Below, one piece after another: positions 42,059 through 51,618 of a DNA stretch of 64,000 nucleotides. The translations under genes were made by a program, and so were the position numbers. The stretch's first letter is position 1. Every line of letters starts with the position of its first letter. Origin of the DNA: Saccharopolyspora endophytica (GTDB lineage: Bacteria > Actinomycetota > Actinomycetes > Mycobacteriales > Pseudonocardiaceae); the NCBI RefSeq assembly GCF_018070075.1, contig NZ_JAGPXE010000007.1, positions 186,001 through 250,000 on the forward strand. The letters run 5' to 3'. The notes beneath the pieces are model-generated. The model searched no databases. It was not told the DNA's origin and saw only the letters and a program-made list of their open reading frames with translations.

Positions 42059-42364
42059 ATGAGTTTCCTCGACAAGGCCAAGGAACTGGCCGGCCAAGCC
42101 AAGGGCAAGGCGGAGGAGTTCGCCGAGAAGGCGGGCCCCAGCGCCGCCAAGGGGCTCGATGCCGCCAAGTCGAGCCTGGACAAGGCCACCGGCGGCAAGT
42201 ACCACGACCGCATCGAGTCGGTGAGCGGCAAGGTGGAGGGCGTGCTCAAGCGGGACTCCTCGAACGGGGATTCCGCCAAGGACGACCCCGGCCCCGGACC
42301 CGGCTCGAACGGTTCGCAGGACAAGGGCCCGGACGACCCCACCGGCGGCTCGAAACCCGGCTGA
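42059..42364 (+). CDS. Antitoxin-like (Rv0909/MT0933 family) protein
   Basis: A 101-residue protein with a basic amphipathic helix (FLDKAKELAGQAKGKAEEF, GLDAAKSSLDKATGGKYHD) typical of the MT0933-like antitoxin family, and a Gly/Pro/Asp tail. No toxin gene is adjacent, so the antitoxin role is doubtful. AGGGAGG precedes the ATG. A strong hairpin follows. Confidence 0.65.
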   Translation: MSFLDKAKELAGQAKGKAEEFAEKAGPSAAKGLDAAKSSLDKATGGKYHDRIESVSGKVEGVLKRDSSNGDSAKDDPGPGPGSNGSQDKGPDDPTGGSKPG

Positions 42365-42375
42365 TCAGCTCTGCA

Positions 42376-42423
42376 GAGGAAAGGGGGGGGGGTTCCCGCG
42401 CGGGAACCGCCACCGCTTTCCTC
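42376..42423. terminator. Bidirectional terminator between convergent genes
   Basis: An inner hairpin GGTTCCCGC/GCGGGAACC (42391-42408) sits inside an outer pairing GAGGAAAG/CTTTCCTC (42376-42383 with 42416-42423), with a run of ten G in between. It separates the convergent antitoxin-like gene and moaB. Confidence 0.7.
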
Positions 42424-42432
42424 GTTCCGAGC

Positions 42433-43038
42433 TCAGGGGGTGTCGAGCCCCGAGAGCTGCTCGATCACGTGGGCCACCAGCGGCGTCAGGGTCGCCATGC
42501 CGTCGCGGACCGAGGCCCGCGAACCGGACAGGTTCACCACCAGCGTGCTGCCCGACACACCGACGAGACCGCGCGACACCCCGGCGTCGACCGCACCCGC
42601 GGCCAGTCCGGAGGCCCGGAGCGCCTCGGCGATGCCCGGGATCGGCCGGTCCAGCACCCCGGCGGTGGCGTCCGGAGTGACGTCCCGGGGCGAGACCCCG
42701 GTGCCGCCGACCGTGATCACCACGTCGACGCCGCCGATCACCGCGGTGTTCAGCGCGTTGCGGATGTCCACCGTCTCCCCGGCCACCGCGACGGTTCCGT
42801 CGACGATGAATCCGGCTTCTTCCAGCAACTCGGTCACCAGCGGACCGATGTTGTCTTCCTGCTCTCCTTGGGCGACCCGGTCGTCCACCACGACCACGAG
42901 AGCCCGCCCCAGCCGCTGCGCGCTGCGTTCCATGCCGGTAACCGTAGTGCCAAGGTCGGGTTCGGTCAGTTCATAGGAGTCGGTGAGCTCCACCAATTTC
43001 GGCGCGATGCCGGTCACGGTGGTCGTTTTGTCGGACAT
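42433..43038 (-). CDS. moaB: MoaB/MogA-family molybdenum cofactor protein
   Basis: A 201-residue protein of the MoaB/MogA family: ALVVVVDDRVAQGEQEDN, DVVITVGGTGVSPRDVTPDA and PIPGIAEALRASG are the MPT-binding motifs. The N-terminal ~45 residues are an extension. It is expected to adenylylate molybdopterin before MoeA, which is 4 kb away. Mycobacteria have moaB2 at the same place next to pepD. Confidence 0.85.
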   Translation of the reverse strand: MSDKTTTVTGIAPKLVELTDSYELTEPDLGTTVTGMERSAQRLGRALVVVVDDRVAQGEQEDNIGPLVTELLEEAGFIVDGTVAVAGETVDIRNALNTAVIGGVDVVITVGGTGVSPRDVTPDATAGVLDRPIPGIAEALRASGLAAGAVDAGVSRGLVGVSGSTLVVNLSGSRASVRDGMATLTPLVAHVIEQLSGLDTP

Positions 43039-43202
43039 GGTCCTCCCCAGGTGTCGATCGATCTTCACTACCACCCCACCACTGACGCCGCCGGCGGCTG
43101 AGGTCAGAACGAGCTCGTCAGACGGGCTTTGGACACGTCGGCCGGTCCCGCGGCGCAGGAAGGGGGCATAGGCCGCGGGAACTCGGCCGACGCGATCAGG
43201 GG

Positions 43203-44561
43203 TCAGCCCTTCTGGCCGGTGAGCGTCACGTCGACCGTGCGCTCCCCGCCGGGGCCGCCGATGGTGAACCGGACGTGGTCACCGGGGTTGTGCGAGCGGA
43301 CCGCCGCGACCAGGGCGTCCGCGTCGAGGATGGCCCGGTCGTCGATCTTGGTGATCACATCGCCCGGCTTCATCCCGGCCGCCTGGGCGGGCCCGTTCGG
43401 GATGACGTCGCGGACCTGCGCGCCGGGCTGGCCGGCGTTGGTGATCGTCACGCCGAGCGTGGTCTGGGTGGCGGAGCCGGTCTCCTTGAGCTCGTTGGCG
43501 ATGCGGCGGGCCTGGTCGATCGGGATCGCGAAGCCCAGTCCCACCGAGCCGGCCTGCTCCTGGCCGGTGCCGGGGCTGTAGATCGCGGAGTTGATGCCGA
43601 CGACGCGGCCGTCCATGTCGACCAGCGGGCCACCGGAGTTGCCGGGGTTGATCGCGGCGTCGGTCTGCAGCGCGTTGAGCACCGTGTCCTGGCTGCCCGA
43701 CTCGCCGCCCGCGCGCACCGGGCGGTCCTTGGCGCTGATGATTCCGCTGGTCACCGTGCCGGACAGGCCGAAGGGCGAACCGATGGCCACGACCTGCGAT
43801 CCGACGGCCAGATCATCACTGCGGCCGAGCTCGGCCGGGGTCAGCCCGGTGATGTCGGCCTTGACCACGGCCAGGTCGGACTTCGGGTCGGTGCCCACGA
43901 CGCGCACCGGCGCGGTGCGGTTGTCGTGGAACAGCGCGGTCAACCGCCCGCTCTGGGCGCCCTCGGCGACGTGGTTGTTGGTGAGGATGAGGCCGTCGCT
44001 GCTGAGCACGATGCCCGATCCCTCGCCGGAGCCCTGCGCGCTGGAGATCTGGATCTGCACGACGCTCGGCAGGACCTTCTGCGCGACCTGCTGGACGGAC
44101 CCCTGCGGAGCGGTGCTGGCGCTGCGGGCGGGCTTGGACTCGTCGAGCGCGCTGGCACCGGTGCTGCTGTCACCGCCGAGCTGGTACCCGACGAACCCGC
44201 CGACACCGCCTCCGACCAGGCCGCACACCAGCGCGAGCGCGGCCACGCCGGTCACCAGGCCGCGGCCGGACTTCTTCTGCTGCGTCGCCTGGCCGGAGGC
44301 GTACCCGGGCCAGGGCTGCGCGTACTGCTGGGTCTGCTGCGGCTGCTGGTGCATGCCGTACGGGTACTGCTGGGTCCCGTACTGCCCGACGGGCTGGCCC
44401 TGCGGCTGGGCGGGCTGGGTCGGCTGCTGCGACGGGCCGGGATGAGCGCTCTGCTGCTGGGACGACACCCCGGATGGAGGGGTGTCGCCCGCACCGAGGC
44501 CATCTCCGCTCGGCTTCGGCTCTTCCGGCTTGTCACCGAATTCCGGGGTGTGTTCGGTCAT
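43203..44561 (-). CDS. pepD: HtrA/DegP-type membrane serine protease (PepD)
   Basis: A 452-residue protein. A cytoplasmic Pro/Gln-rich N-terminus (~110 residues) is followed by one membrane helix (GLVTGVAALALVCGLVGGG), a trypsin-like domain with His in LTNNHVAEGA, Asp in KSDLAVVKAD and Ser in NPGNSGGPLVD, and a C-terminal PDZ domain (PAQAAGMKPGDVITKIDD). It acts outside the membrane on misfolded proteins. In mycobacteria pepD belongs to the MprAB regulon and adjoins mprAB; here deoR-galT lies between. Confidence 0.9.
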   Translation of the reverse strand: MTEHTPEFGDKPEEPKPSGDGLGAGDTPPSGVSSQQQSAHPGPSQQPTQPAQPQGQPVGQYGTQQYPYGMHQQPQQTQQYAQPWPGYASGQATQQKKSGRGLVTGVAALALVCGLVGGGVGGFVGYQLGGDSSTGASALDESKPARSASTAPQGSVQQVAQKVLPSVVQIQISSAQGSGEGSGIVLSSDGLILTNNHVAEGAQSGRLTALFHDNRTAPVRVVGTDPKSDLAVVKADITGLTPAELGRSDDLAVGSQVVAIGSPFGLSGTVTSGIISAKDRPVRAGGESGSQDTVLNALQTDAAINPGNSGGPLVDMDGRVVGINSAIYSPGTGQEQAGSVGLGFAIPIDQARRIANELKETGSATQTTLGVTITNAGQPGAQVRDVIPNGPAQAAGMKPGDVITKIDDRAILDADALVAAVRSHNPGDHVRFTIGGPGGERTVDVTLTGQKG

Positions 44562-44762
44562 GGCTCCCACTGTGCTCCGGGCATCTGAGAAGTGCCTGAG
44601 ATCTGACTGTGGGCACGCATGATAAGTCCCATGATCGTCCTCACCCACCCCGACCAATCCGGCAATTGCGGACGAAGGGCGTGGGGCCGGGGCGGATCTG
44701 GTCCGAACGCCCGGCACAACTCGGGCCACAACCGCTCTGCCCACCGACGACGGCGGGACGCC

Positions 44763-45836
44763 TCAGCGGAGGCGCGCGGCGATCTGCTCCGGGGTCGCAT
44801 CGTTGATCCAGACGGCCATGCCCGACTCGGACCCCGCGAGGTACTTGAGCTTGTCCGCGCTGCGCAGCACCGAGAACAGCTCCAGGTGCAGCCACGACAG
44901 ATCGCGCCCGGTGTTCACCGGCGCCTGGTGCCAGGCGGCGATGTAGGGCAGCGGCTTGTCGTAGAGCCGGTCGAGGCGGCCGAGCACGTCGAGGTAGGTG
45001 GTGGCGAAGTCGTCCCGCTCGTCGTCGGTGAGCGCGGCGATGTCGGGGACCTGGCGGTGCGGCACGATCTGCACCTCGACGGGCCAGCGGGCGGCGGCCG
45101 GGACGAACGCCGTCCAGTGCTCGGAATCGATGAGCACCCGCTCCCCGCTCGCGCGCTCGGCGGCCAGCACGTCGCCCATGACGTGAGTGCCGTGCTCGGC
45201 GCGGTACTGCTCGGCGACGCGCAGCATGGTCTCGGTCTTGGGCGTGACGAACGGGTAGCCGTAGATCTGCCCGTGCGGGTGGTGCAGCGTCACGCCGATC
45301 TCCTCACCGCGGTTCTCGAAGCAGAAGACCTGCTCGACGCCCGGGGTGTCGTTGAGGGCGGCGGTGCGGTCGGCCCAGACGTCGACGACGCTGCGGACCC
45401 GCTTCGCGCTCAGCGAGCCGAAGGAGGAGTTGTGGTCGGAGGTGAAGCAGACGACCTCGCAGCGTCCCCGGGCCGGTGCGGCGGGCACCATCGGCATGCC
45501 GTCGACGGTGGTCGGCTCGCCGGGGATGCCCTGCGCGAACGACGGGAACTGGTTCTCGAAGACGACCACGTCGTAGTCGGATTCGGGGATCTCGCTGGGA
45601 CGTCCCGGGGAGCTGGGGCACAGCGGGCACATCGCGGCCGGCGGCTTGTAGGTGCGGGACTGCCGGTGCGCGGCGATGGCCACCCACTCACCGGTCAGCG
45701 GATCACGCCGCATCTCCGACGCCGGGGCCTGGGGCGGGAGCTCGCGGGTGTCCTCCGCGGTGCGCTCCCGTCCCGGTTCGTCGTCGAAGTAGATGATCTC
45801 CCGACCGTCGGCCAGGCGGCGCGCGGTGCGCTTCAC
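44763..45836 (-). CDS. galT: Galactose-1-phosphate uridylyltransferase
   Basis: A 357-residue enzyme of the Leloir pathway. The active-site motif is TLHHPHGQIYGYP with the nucleophilic HPH, and MCPLCPS is a metal-binding site. EMRRDPLTGEWVAIAAHR is near the start and SWLHLELFSVLRSADKLKY near the end. GTG 45836 overlaps the DeoR stop (GTGA) and has GAGGAGG before it. No galK or galE is seen nearby. Confidence 0.9.
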   Translation of the reverse strand: MKRTARRLADGREIIYFDDEPGRERTAEDTRELPPQAPASEMRRDPLTGEWVAIAAHRQSRTYKPPAAMCPLCPSSPGRPSEIPESDYDVVVFENQFPSFAQGIPGEPTTVDGMPMVPAAPARGRCEVVCFTSDHNSSFGSLSAKRVRSVVDVWADRTAALNDTPGVEQVFCFENRGEEIGVTLHHPHGQIYGYPFVTPKTETMLRVAEQYRAEHGTHVMGDVLAAERASGERVLIDSEHWTAFVPAAARWPVEVQIVPHRQVPDIAALTDDERDDFATTYLDVLGRLDRLYDKPLPYIAAWHQAPVNTGRDLSWLHLELFSVLRSADKLKYLAGSESGMAVWINDATPEQIAARLR

Positions 45837-46630
45837 ACTTCCTCCTCGGTTGACCGCTGCTCGGCCAGCAGCAGTTCGACGTGCTCGCCCAGCAGCTCTC
45901 GCGCGTCCGGCGGCAGCCCCTCGTCGCTGATCAGCAGGTCGACCTCGTCGAAGTCGACGATCGTGGAGATGCCGACGGTCGACCACTTGGAGCTGTCGGC
46001 GACCACCACCAACCGGCCCGCGGCTTCGGCGAAGGCCCGGTTGGTCTCGCTCTCGTTGAGGTTCGGCGTGGTGAAGCCGGCGCGCGGGGCCATCCCGTGC
46101 ACGCCCAGGAACACCAGGTCCAGGTGCAGCGAGCGCAGCGACTGCACGGCCACGGGTCCGACGAGCGCGTCGGACGGGGTGCGGACACCACCGGTGAGCA
46201 CGACGGTCCGGTCGACGCGGCCGCGCTGCTGCAGCGCGTCGGCGACGCGAACCGAGTTGGTGACGATGGTCAGGTCCGGGATGTCGTCGAGCTGGCGCGC
46301 GAGCGTCCAGGTGGTGGTTCCGGCGGACAGGCCGATCGCCATGCCGGGCTGGATCTCGTCGGCGGCGAGCTTCGCGATGGCTTCCTTCTCGGTGAGCTGC
46401 CGGACGGACTTGGCCTCGAAGCCCGGTTCGTCGGTGCTGGTGCCGATCGTGGAGGTCGCGCCGCCGTAGACCTTCTCGACGAGGCCCCGGCGGGCGAGGG
46501 CGTCGAGGTCGCGGCGGATCGTCATGTCCGACACGCCGAGCCGTTGCACCAGCTCGCCCACCTGCACGGCTCCGGTGCGCCGCACTTCGTCGAGGATCAC
46601 TTCCTGGCGTTGTCGTGCGAGCACGTCCAC
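45833..46630 (-). CDS. DeoR-family transcriptional regulator
   Basis: A 265-residue repressor. The N-terminal HTH (RQEVILDEVRRTGAVQV, LGVSDMTIRRDLDALARRG) is followed by the DeoR sensor domain (GLSAGTTTWTLARQL, TIVTNSVRVADAL, VVLTGGVRTPSDALVGP, DSSKWSTVGI). It is translationally coupled to galT and probably controls it in response to a phosphorylated sugar. The GTG start has GGGAG upstream. Confidence 0.87.
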   Translation of the reverse strand: MDVLARQRQEVILDEVRRTGAVQVGELVQRLGVSDMTIRRDLDALARRGLVEKVYGGATSTIGTSTDEPGFEAKSVRQLTEKEAIAKLAADEIQPGMAIGLSAGTTTWTLARQLDDIPDLTIVTNSVRVADALQQRGRVDRTVVLTGGVRTPSDALVGPVAVQSLRSLHLDLVFLGVHGMAPRAGFTTPNLNESETNRAFAEAAGRLVVVADSSKWSTVGISTIVDFDEVDLLISDEGLPPDARELLGEHVELLLAEQRSTEEEV

Positions 46631-46741
46631 TCCCTGGCCGGGCGTCAGCTTTCCGTCATCAAGTCAACAAAAACCAACAATACCTGACGGATTACCGGCC
46701 CGACAGCCGGGGAGTTGGGGCTTGAACTTGCGAATGGGTGT

Positions 46742-48181
46742 TCATTGCTGTTCGTTTTGCTGAGAGTTTCCCGGCAGCGTCATGCGCAGCAGCGCACCGC
46801 CCTCGGGGGCCTCCGCAGCCAGCACCGATCCGCCGTGGCGCTCGGCGACCTGCTTGACGATCGACAGCCCGAGCCCGGAACCAGGCAGCGTCCGCGCGTC
46901 CGACGACCGGTAGAAGCGCTCGAAGACGTAGGGACGGTCGGCTTCGGTGATGCCCGGTCCGCTGTCGGCGACCTCCAGAGCCGTCAGCCCGGTGCCCTCC
47001 TCGGGCTGCAGGTCGACCCGCACGTGGCCGCCCTCGGGACTCCACTTCGCCGCGTTGTCCAGCAGGTTCAGCACCGCCCGCTCCAGCGCGGTCGCATCGC
47101 CCATCATGACCCACGGGTGCAGCCGCACGTCGAACTCGGTGCGCGGCGCGCGCCTGCGGGCCCGGCCCAGCGCGCGCTCGACGACGTCGACCAGGTCCAC
47201 CGTTTCGTGCACGGCCTGCGGGGTGTCCTCGCGGGCGAGCTCGACCAGGTCGCCGACCAGCGCGGACAGCTCCTCCACCTGGGCCTGGACGTCGGAGAAC
47301 ATCTCCTGCCGGTCCTGCTCGGACAGCGCGGGCGCGTCCGGCCGGGCGGCCGCGAGCAGCAGCTCCAGATTGGTGCGCAACGAGGTCAGCGGCGTGCGCA
47401 GCTCGTGGCCGGCGTCGGCGACCAGCCGTCGCTGCCGCTCCTGGGACTCGGCCAGGGCGCTGAGCATCCCGTTGAAGCTCGCGGTCAGCCGCGCCAGCTC
47501 GTCGTCGCCGCTGACCGGGATCGGCCGCAGATCACCGGTCAGCGCGACGCGTTCGGTGGCCGCGGTCAGCCGCTGCACCGGTCTCAGACCGGCGCGCGCC
47601 ACCGCGGTTCCGGCGGCCGCGGCGAGCAGGATGCCGGCTCCGCCCATCACCACCAGGACCACGCTGAGCTGCGCCAACGTCCGCTGAGTGGGCTGCAGGG
47701 AGGTCGACATGACCAGGGCCGCGTTGCGCCCGGTGGGCACCGCGACGACGCGGCTGTTGCTCGGCTTGTCGGTGCGCAGCGAGCGCTGGACCTCGCCCTT
47801 GGCCACCGACAGCTCCAGCACGCTCATCGGCGGTCGCTGCTCCGGGCCGAACACGGTGCCGTCGGCGGAGAGGACGTTGATCTTGAAGTTCGTGGCGACG
47901 AAGAACGCCACCGGGACCTGCTGCAAGTCGGCGGTGCGCACCAGCGGCCCCTCGGCCGCCTCCACCGCGCGCTCGGTGAGGCTGTCGTCGAGCTGCTGGT
48001 AGAGGCTGTCGCGCACCGTCACGAACGCCCCGACCGACACCAGCGCCACCGCACCGGCCACGCACATCGCGGCCAGCCAGGTGACGCGGTTGCGCAGCGA
48101 CACCCGCTGCAACCTGCTGGGCGGCGGCGGGTCGTCCAGGTCGGGTGGTGGCGGCGCGGGAACGGCCATCGGATTGCCCAT
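46742..48181 (-). CDS. mprB: Sensor histidine kinase MprB
   Basis: A 479-residue kinase. TM1 is VTWLAAMCVAGAVALVSVGAF, an extracytoplasmic domain covers residues ~55-165, and TM2 is LSVVLVVMGGAGILLAAAAG. HAMP, the H-box DAGHELRTPLTSL, and N/G boxes (LLDNAAKWS, DSGPGI, FYRSSDARTLPGSGLGL) follow. ATG 48181 overlaps the mprA stop (TGATG). The MprA/MprB pair senses envelope stress and, with PepD, forms a feedback loop in mycobacteria. Confidence 0.9.
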   Translation of the reverse strand: MGNPMAVPAPPPPDLDDPPPPSRLQRVSLRNRVTWLAAMCVAGAVALVSVGAFVTVRDSLYQQLDDSLTERAVEAAEGPLVRTADLQQVPVAFFVATNFKINVLSADGTVFGPEQRPPMSVLELSVAKGEVQRSLRTDKPSNSRVVAVPTGRNAALVMSTSLQPTQRTLAQLSVVLVVMGGAGILLAAAAGTAVARAGLRPVQRLTAATERVALTGDLRPIPVSGDDELARLTASFNGMLSALAESQERQRRLVADAGHELRTPLTSLRTNLELLLAAARPDAPALSEQDRQEMFSDVQAQVEELSALVGDLVELAREDTPQAVHETVDLVDVVERALGRARRRAPRTEFDVRLHPWVMMGDATALERAVLNLLDNAAKWSPEGGHVRVDLQPEEGTGLTALEVADSGPGITEADRPYVFERFYRSSDARTLPGSGLGLSIVKQVAERHGGSVLAAEAPEGGALLRMTLPGNSQQNEQQ

Positions 48182-48876
48182 CACGGCGGCGTCTCGCGGA
48201 GCACGTAGCCAACACCGCGCACGGTGTGGATGAGCCTCGTCTCCCCCTCGGCCTCGGTCTTGCGGCGCAGGTAGCCGATGTAGACCTCCAGGGCGTTGCC
48301 CGAGGTCGGGAAGTCGTAACCCCACACGTCCTCGAGCAACCTGCTGCGGGTGAGCACCTGCTTGGGGTGCGCCATCAGCAGTTCCAGCAGGGCGAACTCG
48401 GTGCGGGTGAGGCTGATCGAGCGCTCGCCGCGGCGGACCTCGCGGGTTCCCGGGTCCAGCTCCAGGTCGGCGAAGCGCAGCGCCGCGGGCTGCGCGTCGG
48501 GTCCGCCTTCGGGCGGGGTGGCGCGGCGCAGCAGCGCGCGCAGCCGGGCGAGGAGCTCTTCGAGGGCGAAGGGCTTGGGCAGGTAGTCGTCGGCGCCGGC
48601 GTCGAGCCCGGCGACCCGGTCGGAGACGGCGTCGCGGGCGGTGAGCACCAGGATCGGCAGGTCGTCGCCGGTGCTGCGCAGCCGCCGCGCGACCTCCAGA
48701 CCGTCGAGCCGGGGCATCATCACGTCGAGGACCATGGCGTCCGGGCGGTTGTCGGCCAGGTGGTCCAGTGCTTGTTGACCGTCCGCGGCGAGCTCCACTT
48801 GGTACCCGTTGAACTGCAGGGACCTTCGCAGCGACTCCCGCACGGCACGATCGTCGTCGACGACGAGGATGCGCAT
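48181..48876 (-). CDS. mprA: Response regulator MprA (OmpR family)
   Basis: A 231-residue regulator. The receiver domain has [15 protein letters not shown], phospho-acceptor Asp in [14 protein letters not shown] and Lys in [11 protein letters not shown]. The C-terminal winged helix has [16 protein letters not shown] and [15 protein letters not shown]. First gene of the mprA-mprB operon; the 127-bp gap to rpmF holds its promoter. Confidence 0.92.
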   Translation of the reverse strand: MRILVVDDDRAVRESLRRSLQFNGYQVELAADGQQALDHLADNRPDAMVLDVMMPRLDGLEVARRLRSTGDDLPILVLTARDAVSDRVAGLDAGADDYLPKPFALEELLARLRALLRRATPPEGGPDAQPAALRFADLELDPGTREVRRGERSISLTRTEFALLELLMAHPKQVLTRSRLLEDVWGYDFPTSGNALEVYIGYLRRKTEAEGETRLIHTVRGVGYVLRETPP

Positions 48877-49003
48877 GCGGACAGTGTTACCCGTTGCCCT
48901 GAGAACGAGCTGAGAGCCCCGCCGGACCTCGCCCGTCGAGGTGACGGCCGTCTCGGTCCGGCGCGCGTCGTTCACTCGGCGTGACGACGCGCGCCGGTTG
49001 CGC

Positions 49004-49156
49004 TCACTTCTCCTGGAAGTGCCGGATCAGCGCGCGCGGCACCAGCTTCCGCTCGCCGTCGACCACGATCGGCACCAGCTCGGGCGCCTTCGCCTTCCAC
49101 TGCGAGCGGCGGTGCCGGGTGTTGGCCCGCGAGGTCTTGCGCTTCGGAACTGCCAT
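49004..49156 (-). CDS. rpmF: 50S ribosomal protein L32
   Basis: A 50-residue basic protein ([20 protein letters not shown]) without any cysteine, as in mycobacterial L32. AAAGGA precedes the ATG. Only 28 bp separate it from rpmE2, so it may be the last gene of the mrf-rpmE2-rpmF transcript. Confidence 0.92.
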   Translation of the reverse strand: MAVPKRKTSRANTRHRRSQWKAKAPELVPIVVDGERKLVPRALIRHFQEK

Positions 49157-49184
49157 GTCGGGTCCTTTCGGGGAGTCGAGCGGT

Positions 49185-49436
49185 TCAGCGGCGGCGGTCG
49201 CCGTAGCGGCGGCGGAACTTCTCGACGCGGCCCTGGGTGTCCATGACCCGCTGGTTGCCGGTCCAGAACGGGTGCGAGTAGGCGGTCACGTCGATCGTGA
49301 TCAGCGGGTAGGTGTTGCCGTCCTCCCACTCGATGCGCGCGTCGGAGGTCGCGGTGGAGCGGGTGAGGAAGCTCTTGCCGGTCGTGCGGTCCTGGAACAC
49401 CACGGGCTCGTAGCGGGGGTGGATGTCGGGTTTCAC
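49185..49436 (-). CDS. rpmE2: Zinc-independent ribosomal protein L31 type B
   Basis: An 83-residue L31 of type [41 protein letters not shown] and [10 protein letters not shown]. It lacks the CxxC motif of zinc-binding L31. The GTG overlaps the mrf stop (GTGA). Such paralogues replace the zinc form under zinc starvation. Confidence 0.92.
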   Translation of the reverse strand: MKPDIHPRYEPVVFQDRTTGKSFLTRSTATSDARIEWEDGNTYPLITIDVTAYSHPFWTGNQRVMDTQGRVEKFRRRYGDRRR

Positions 49437-50659
49437 TGGTTTCCCTTCAACTCGGATTCAGCGGGTTCGGCGCACGGTTCGGTGCGCCAGTCGGCGAACG
49501 GGTCCGGGTACTGCGCCCACTCCTGCTCGCCCGCGGCGAGCTCGTCGTCGGTGAGCACGGCGTCGCGCAGCGCGCGGACGATCTCGTGCGGGTCGGCTTC
49601 GTGGGCGATGACCACGAGCTCGTTCATCCGGTCGCCGTAGTAGTCGTCCCAGGTCAGCGCGGCCCGCAGCCGCCGGTCGTCGGACAGGCCGTCCCAGTCG
49701 TCGACGGTCGCCAGCCACGGCCCGGCGTGGGCGACGGCGAGCCCGCCGCCCGCGGATTCCAGCCACAGCGAGTCGTCGGGCTGGCTGGCCACCCAGAACC
49801 GGCCGCGGGTGCGGATCACGCCGTCCAGCAGCATGTCGACGGCCTCGTGCAGCCGCTTCGGGTGGAACGGGCGGCGCTCCTCGAACAGGACGGTGGCCAC
49901 GCCCGCGTCGGTGTCCAGCGACGGCTGGCCGCGCAGCAGCCGGCCGTGCGGCCCGTCGACCTCGCCTCGCCGGGAGTCCTCGGGGATGCGCGCCAGGAGT
50001 GCGGGCAAGTCCAGGTGGTCGAGGTGGGCCAGCGGTGCCGACGGGGTGAGCCGGGCGAGCACGGCCTCGGTGCGGACCCGCTGCCAGCGGTCCTCGGCGG
50101 CTCCGACCAGCACGATCGCGTCGGCGAACTCGGCCTGCCCGACGGCCACCTGGGCCACGGTGCGCTCGTCGTCGGCGCTGCCGCCCAGTCCGCGCTCGGC
50201 GAGCTCCTCCTCGCCGGAGGCGTCGGGCAGCCAGGTCTCGAGGTCGACGGTGGTCAGCACGGCCTCGATGGCGACGTCGGTGAGCAGCGGGCGGCCGTCG
50301 ACCTCGACGTGGCGCAGCGCCCAGCAGATCGCCTCGGGCTCCAGCGCCGGGTCGAGCCGGATGACGATGCGGTTGATGTCGGGCGCGGCGGCGAGCCTGC
50401 GCAGCAGCGGCAGCAGGTCTTCGCGCAGGGTGCAGGACACGCAGCCGTGCGCGAGTTCGAGGACGTGGCTGTCGACGTGATCGCCGTGCCGGACCTCGCG
50501 GCGCACCACTCCTTCGGCGACCGAGCGCAGGTCGGCGTGCACCAGCGCGGTTCCTGACGGGTCGCGGAGGCGCGCGACCTCGGCCGCCTCGGCGACCTGG
50601 CTTTCGCGGAGGCCGGCCACCAGCAGCAGCGGCGTCCGGTCGGACGGATCGGTGAACAT
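49433..50659 (-). CDS. mrf: CobW/COG0523-family protein, homologue of Mrf (ribosome-hibernation recruiting factor)
   Basis: A ~408-residue protein of the CobW family. It carries the metal-site motif [51 protein letters not shown] and [21 protein letters not shown]. The GTPase P-loop is not present; the N-terminus reads [16 protein letters not shown], as in mycobacterial Mrf, which recruits the hibernation factor MPY to zinc-free ribosomes. ATG 50659 is used; GTG 50665 is equally possible. It is divergent from the zinc-free rpmB-rpmG-rpsN-rpsR operon, with Zur-like sites between. Confidence 0.83.
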   Translation of the reverse strand: MFTDPSDRTPLLLVAGLRESQVAEAAEVARLRDPSGTALVHADLRSVAEGVVRREVRHGDHVDSHVLELAHGCVSCTLREDLLPLLRRLAAAPDINRIVIRLDPALEPEAICWALRHVEVDGRPLLTDVAIEAVLTTVDLETWLPDASGEEELAERGLGGSADDERTVAQVAVGQAEFADAIVLVGAAEDRWQRVRTEAVLARLTPSAPLAHLDHLDLPALLARIPEDSRRGEVDGPHGRLLRGQPSLDTDAGVATVLFEERRPFHPKRLHEAVDMLLDGVIRTRGRFWVASQPDDSLWLESAGGGLAVAHAGPWLATVDDWDGLSDDRRLRAALTWDDYYGDRMNELVVIAHEADPHEIVRALRDAVLTDDELAAGEQEWAQYPDPFADWRTEPCAEPAESELKGNQ

Positions 50660-50756
50660 CCCCACCTCAATCGACAACGGTTTTCATCTTCGCTGCCGAC
50701 ACGCTACCCTGGCCGTCAGCTATATGAAAATGGATGTCGTTATCGAGAGGTAGGTC
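50660..50756. promoter_or_regulatory. Bidirectional promoter with two Zur-box-like sequences
   Basis: GACAACGGTTTTCATC (50673-50688) close to mrf and ATGAAAATGGATGTCGTTATC (50724-50744; first part TGAAAATG) close to rpmB both resemble the actinobacterial Zur operator (core TGAAAATGATTTTCA). They lie where Zur would repress both divergent transcripts in zinc-replete cells. Inferred from pattern and gene content. Confidence 0.65.
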
Positions 50757-50993
50757 ATGTCAGTCCGCTGCCAGGTGACCGGCAAGAAGCCGGGCTACGG
50801 CAACCAGATCTCGCACTCCCACCGCAAAACCCGCCGCCGCTGGTTGCCCAACGTGCAGAACAAGCGCTACTGGCTGCCCGCCGAGAACCGGTGGATCCGG
50901 CTGCGGGTGTCGACCAAGGGGATGAAGACGATCGAGAAGCGCGGCATCGACGCGGTCGTCGCCGACATGCGCGCACGAGGGGAACGCTTCTGA
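50757..50993 (+). CDS. rpmB: Zinc-independent ribosomal protein L28
   Basis: A 78-residue L28: [40 protein letters not shown], and a C-terminal helical part. Only one cysteine is left where zinc forms have paired CxxC motifs. First gene of the plus-strand alternative ribosomal protein operon; its stop overlaps rpmG (TGATG). Confidence 0.92.
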   Translation: MSVRCQVTGKKPGYGNQISHSHRKTRRRWLPNVQNKRYWLPAENRWIRLRVSTKGMKTIEKRGIDAVVADMRARGERF

Positions 50994-51160
50994 TGGCCAA
51001 GAGCACCGACACCCGTCCGGTGATCAAGCTCCGCTCCACCGCGGGCACCGGATTCACCTACGTCACCACCAAGAACCGGCGCAACAACCCCGACCGCATG
51101 CGCCTCCGCAAGTACGACCCGGTCGCCCGCAAGCACGTCGAGTTCAGAGAAGAACGCTGA
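50993..51160 (+). CDS. rpmG: Zinc-independent ribosomal protein L33
   Basis: A 55-residue L33: [40 protein letters not shown]. No cysteines, so it is the zinc-free paralogue. Starts within the rpmB stop. Confidence 0.92.
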   Translation: MAKSTDTRPVIKLRSTAGTGFTYVTTKNRRNNPDRMRLRKYDPVARKHVEFREER

Positions 51161-51206
51161 CCCGCCCAAACCCCAGGTCAGGCGCACACCCCCGGGAGCG
51201 ACCGGG

Positions 51207-51268
51207 TTTCAGTGGAAATCAGGAACCCGATCTCCACTGAATTCCGCACCCCGATTTCCACTGAAATC
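51207..51268. repeat. Three palindromic repeats between rpmG and rpsN
   Basis: TTTCAGTGGAAATC (51207-51220), GATCTCCACTGAATT (51229-51243) and GATTTCCACTGAAATC (51253-51268). The first and third are exact inverse copies over 14 bp and can form a long hairpin; the third is itself a palindrome (GATTTC/GAAATC). They occupy most of the 148-bp gap inside the zinc-free ribosomal protein operon. Confidence 0.75.
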
Positions 51269-51308
51269 ACGAGACCACTGGTCGAGGACGCACAGCAGAG
51301 AGGACATC

Positions 51309-51614
51309 GTGGCCAAGAAGTCGAAGATCGCTCGGAACGAGCAGCGCAAGGAGGTCGTCGAGCGGTACGCCGAGCGGCGGGCCGAGCTGAAGCGGATCAT
51401 CGCCTCGCCCGAGACCGAGCCGGAGGCCCGTTTCGAGGCCCAGAGCGAGCTGCAGCGGCAGCCGCGGGACGCCAGCCGGGTCCGGCTGCGCAACCGGGAC
51501 ACCGTGGACGGGCGTCCGCGCGGCTACTTCCGCAAGTTCGGGCTGTCGCGCGTGCGCCTGCGCGAGATGGCGCACAAGGGCGAGCTGCCCGGCGTGACCA
51601 AGTCGAGCTGGTGA
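51309..51614 (+). CDS. rpsN: Zinc-independent ribosomal protein S14
   Basis: A 101-residue S14 of the long, cysteine-free type: [56 protein letters not shown]. It replaces the short zinc-binding S14 under zinc limitation. Confidence 0.92.
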   Translation: MAKKSKIARNEQRKEVVERYAERRAELKRIIASPETEPEARFEAQSELQRQPRDASRVRLRNRDTVDGRPRGYFRKFGLSRVRLREMAHKGELPGVTKSSW

Positions 51615-51618
51615 TCGC

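Noticed and set aside
42381-42392. Run of ten G as a phase-variation tract
   Set aside because: It is intergenic, inside the terminator structure between convergent genes, so slippage would not affect a protein.
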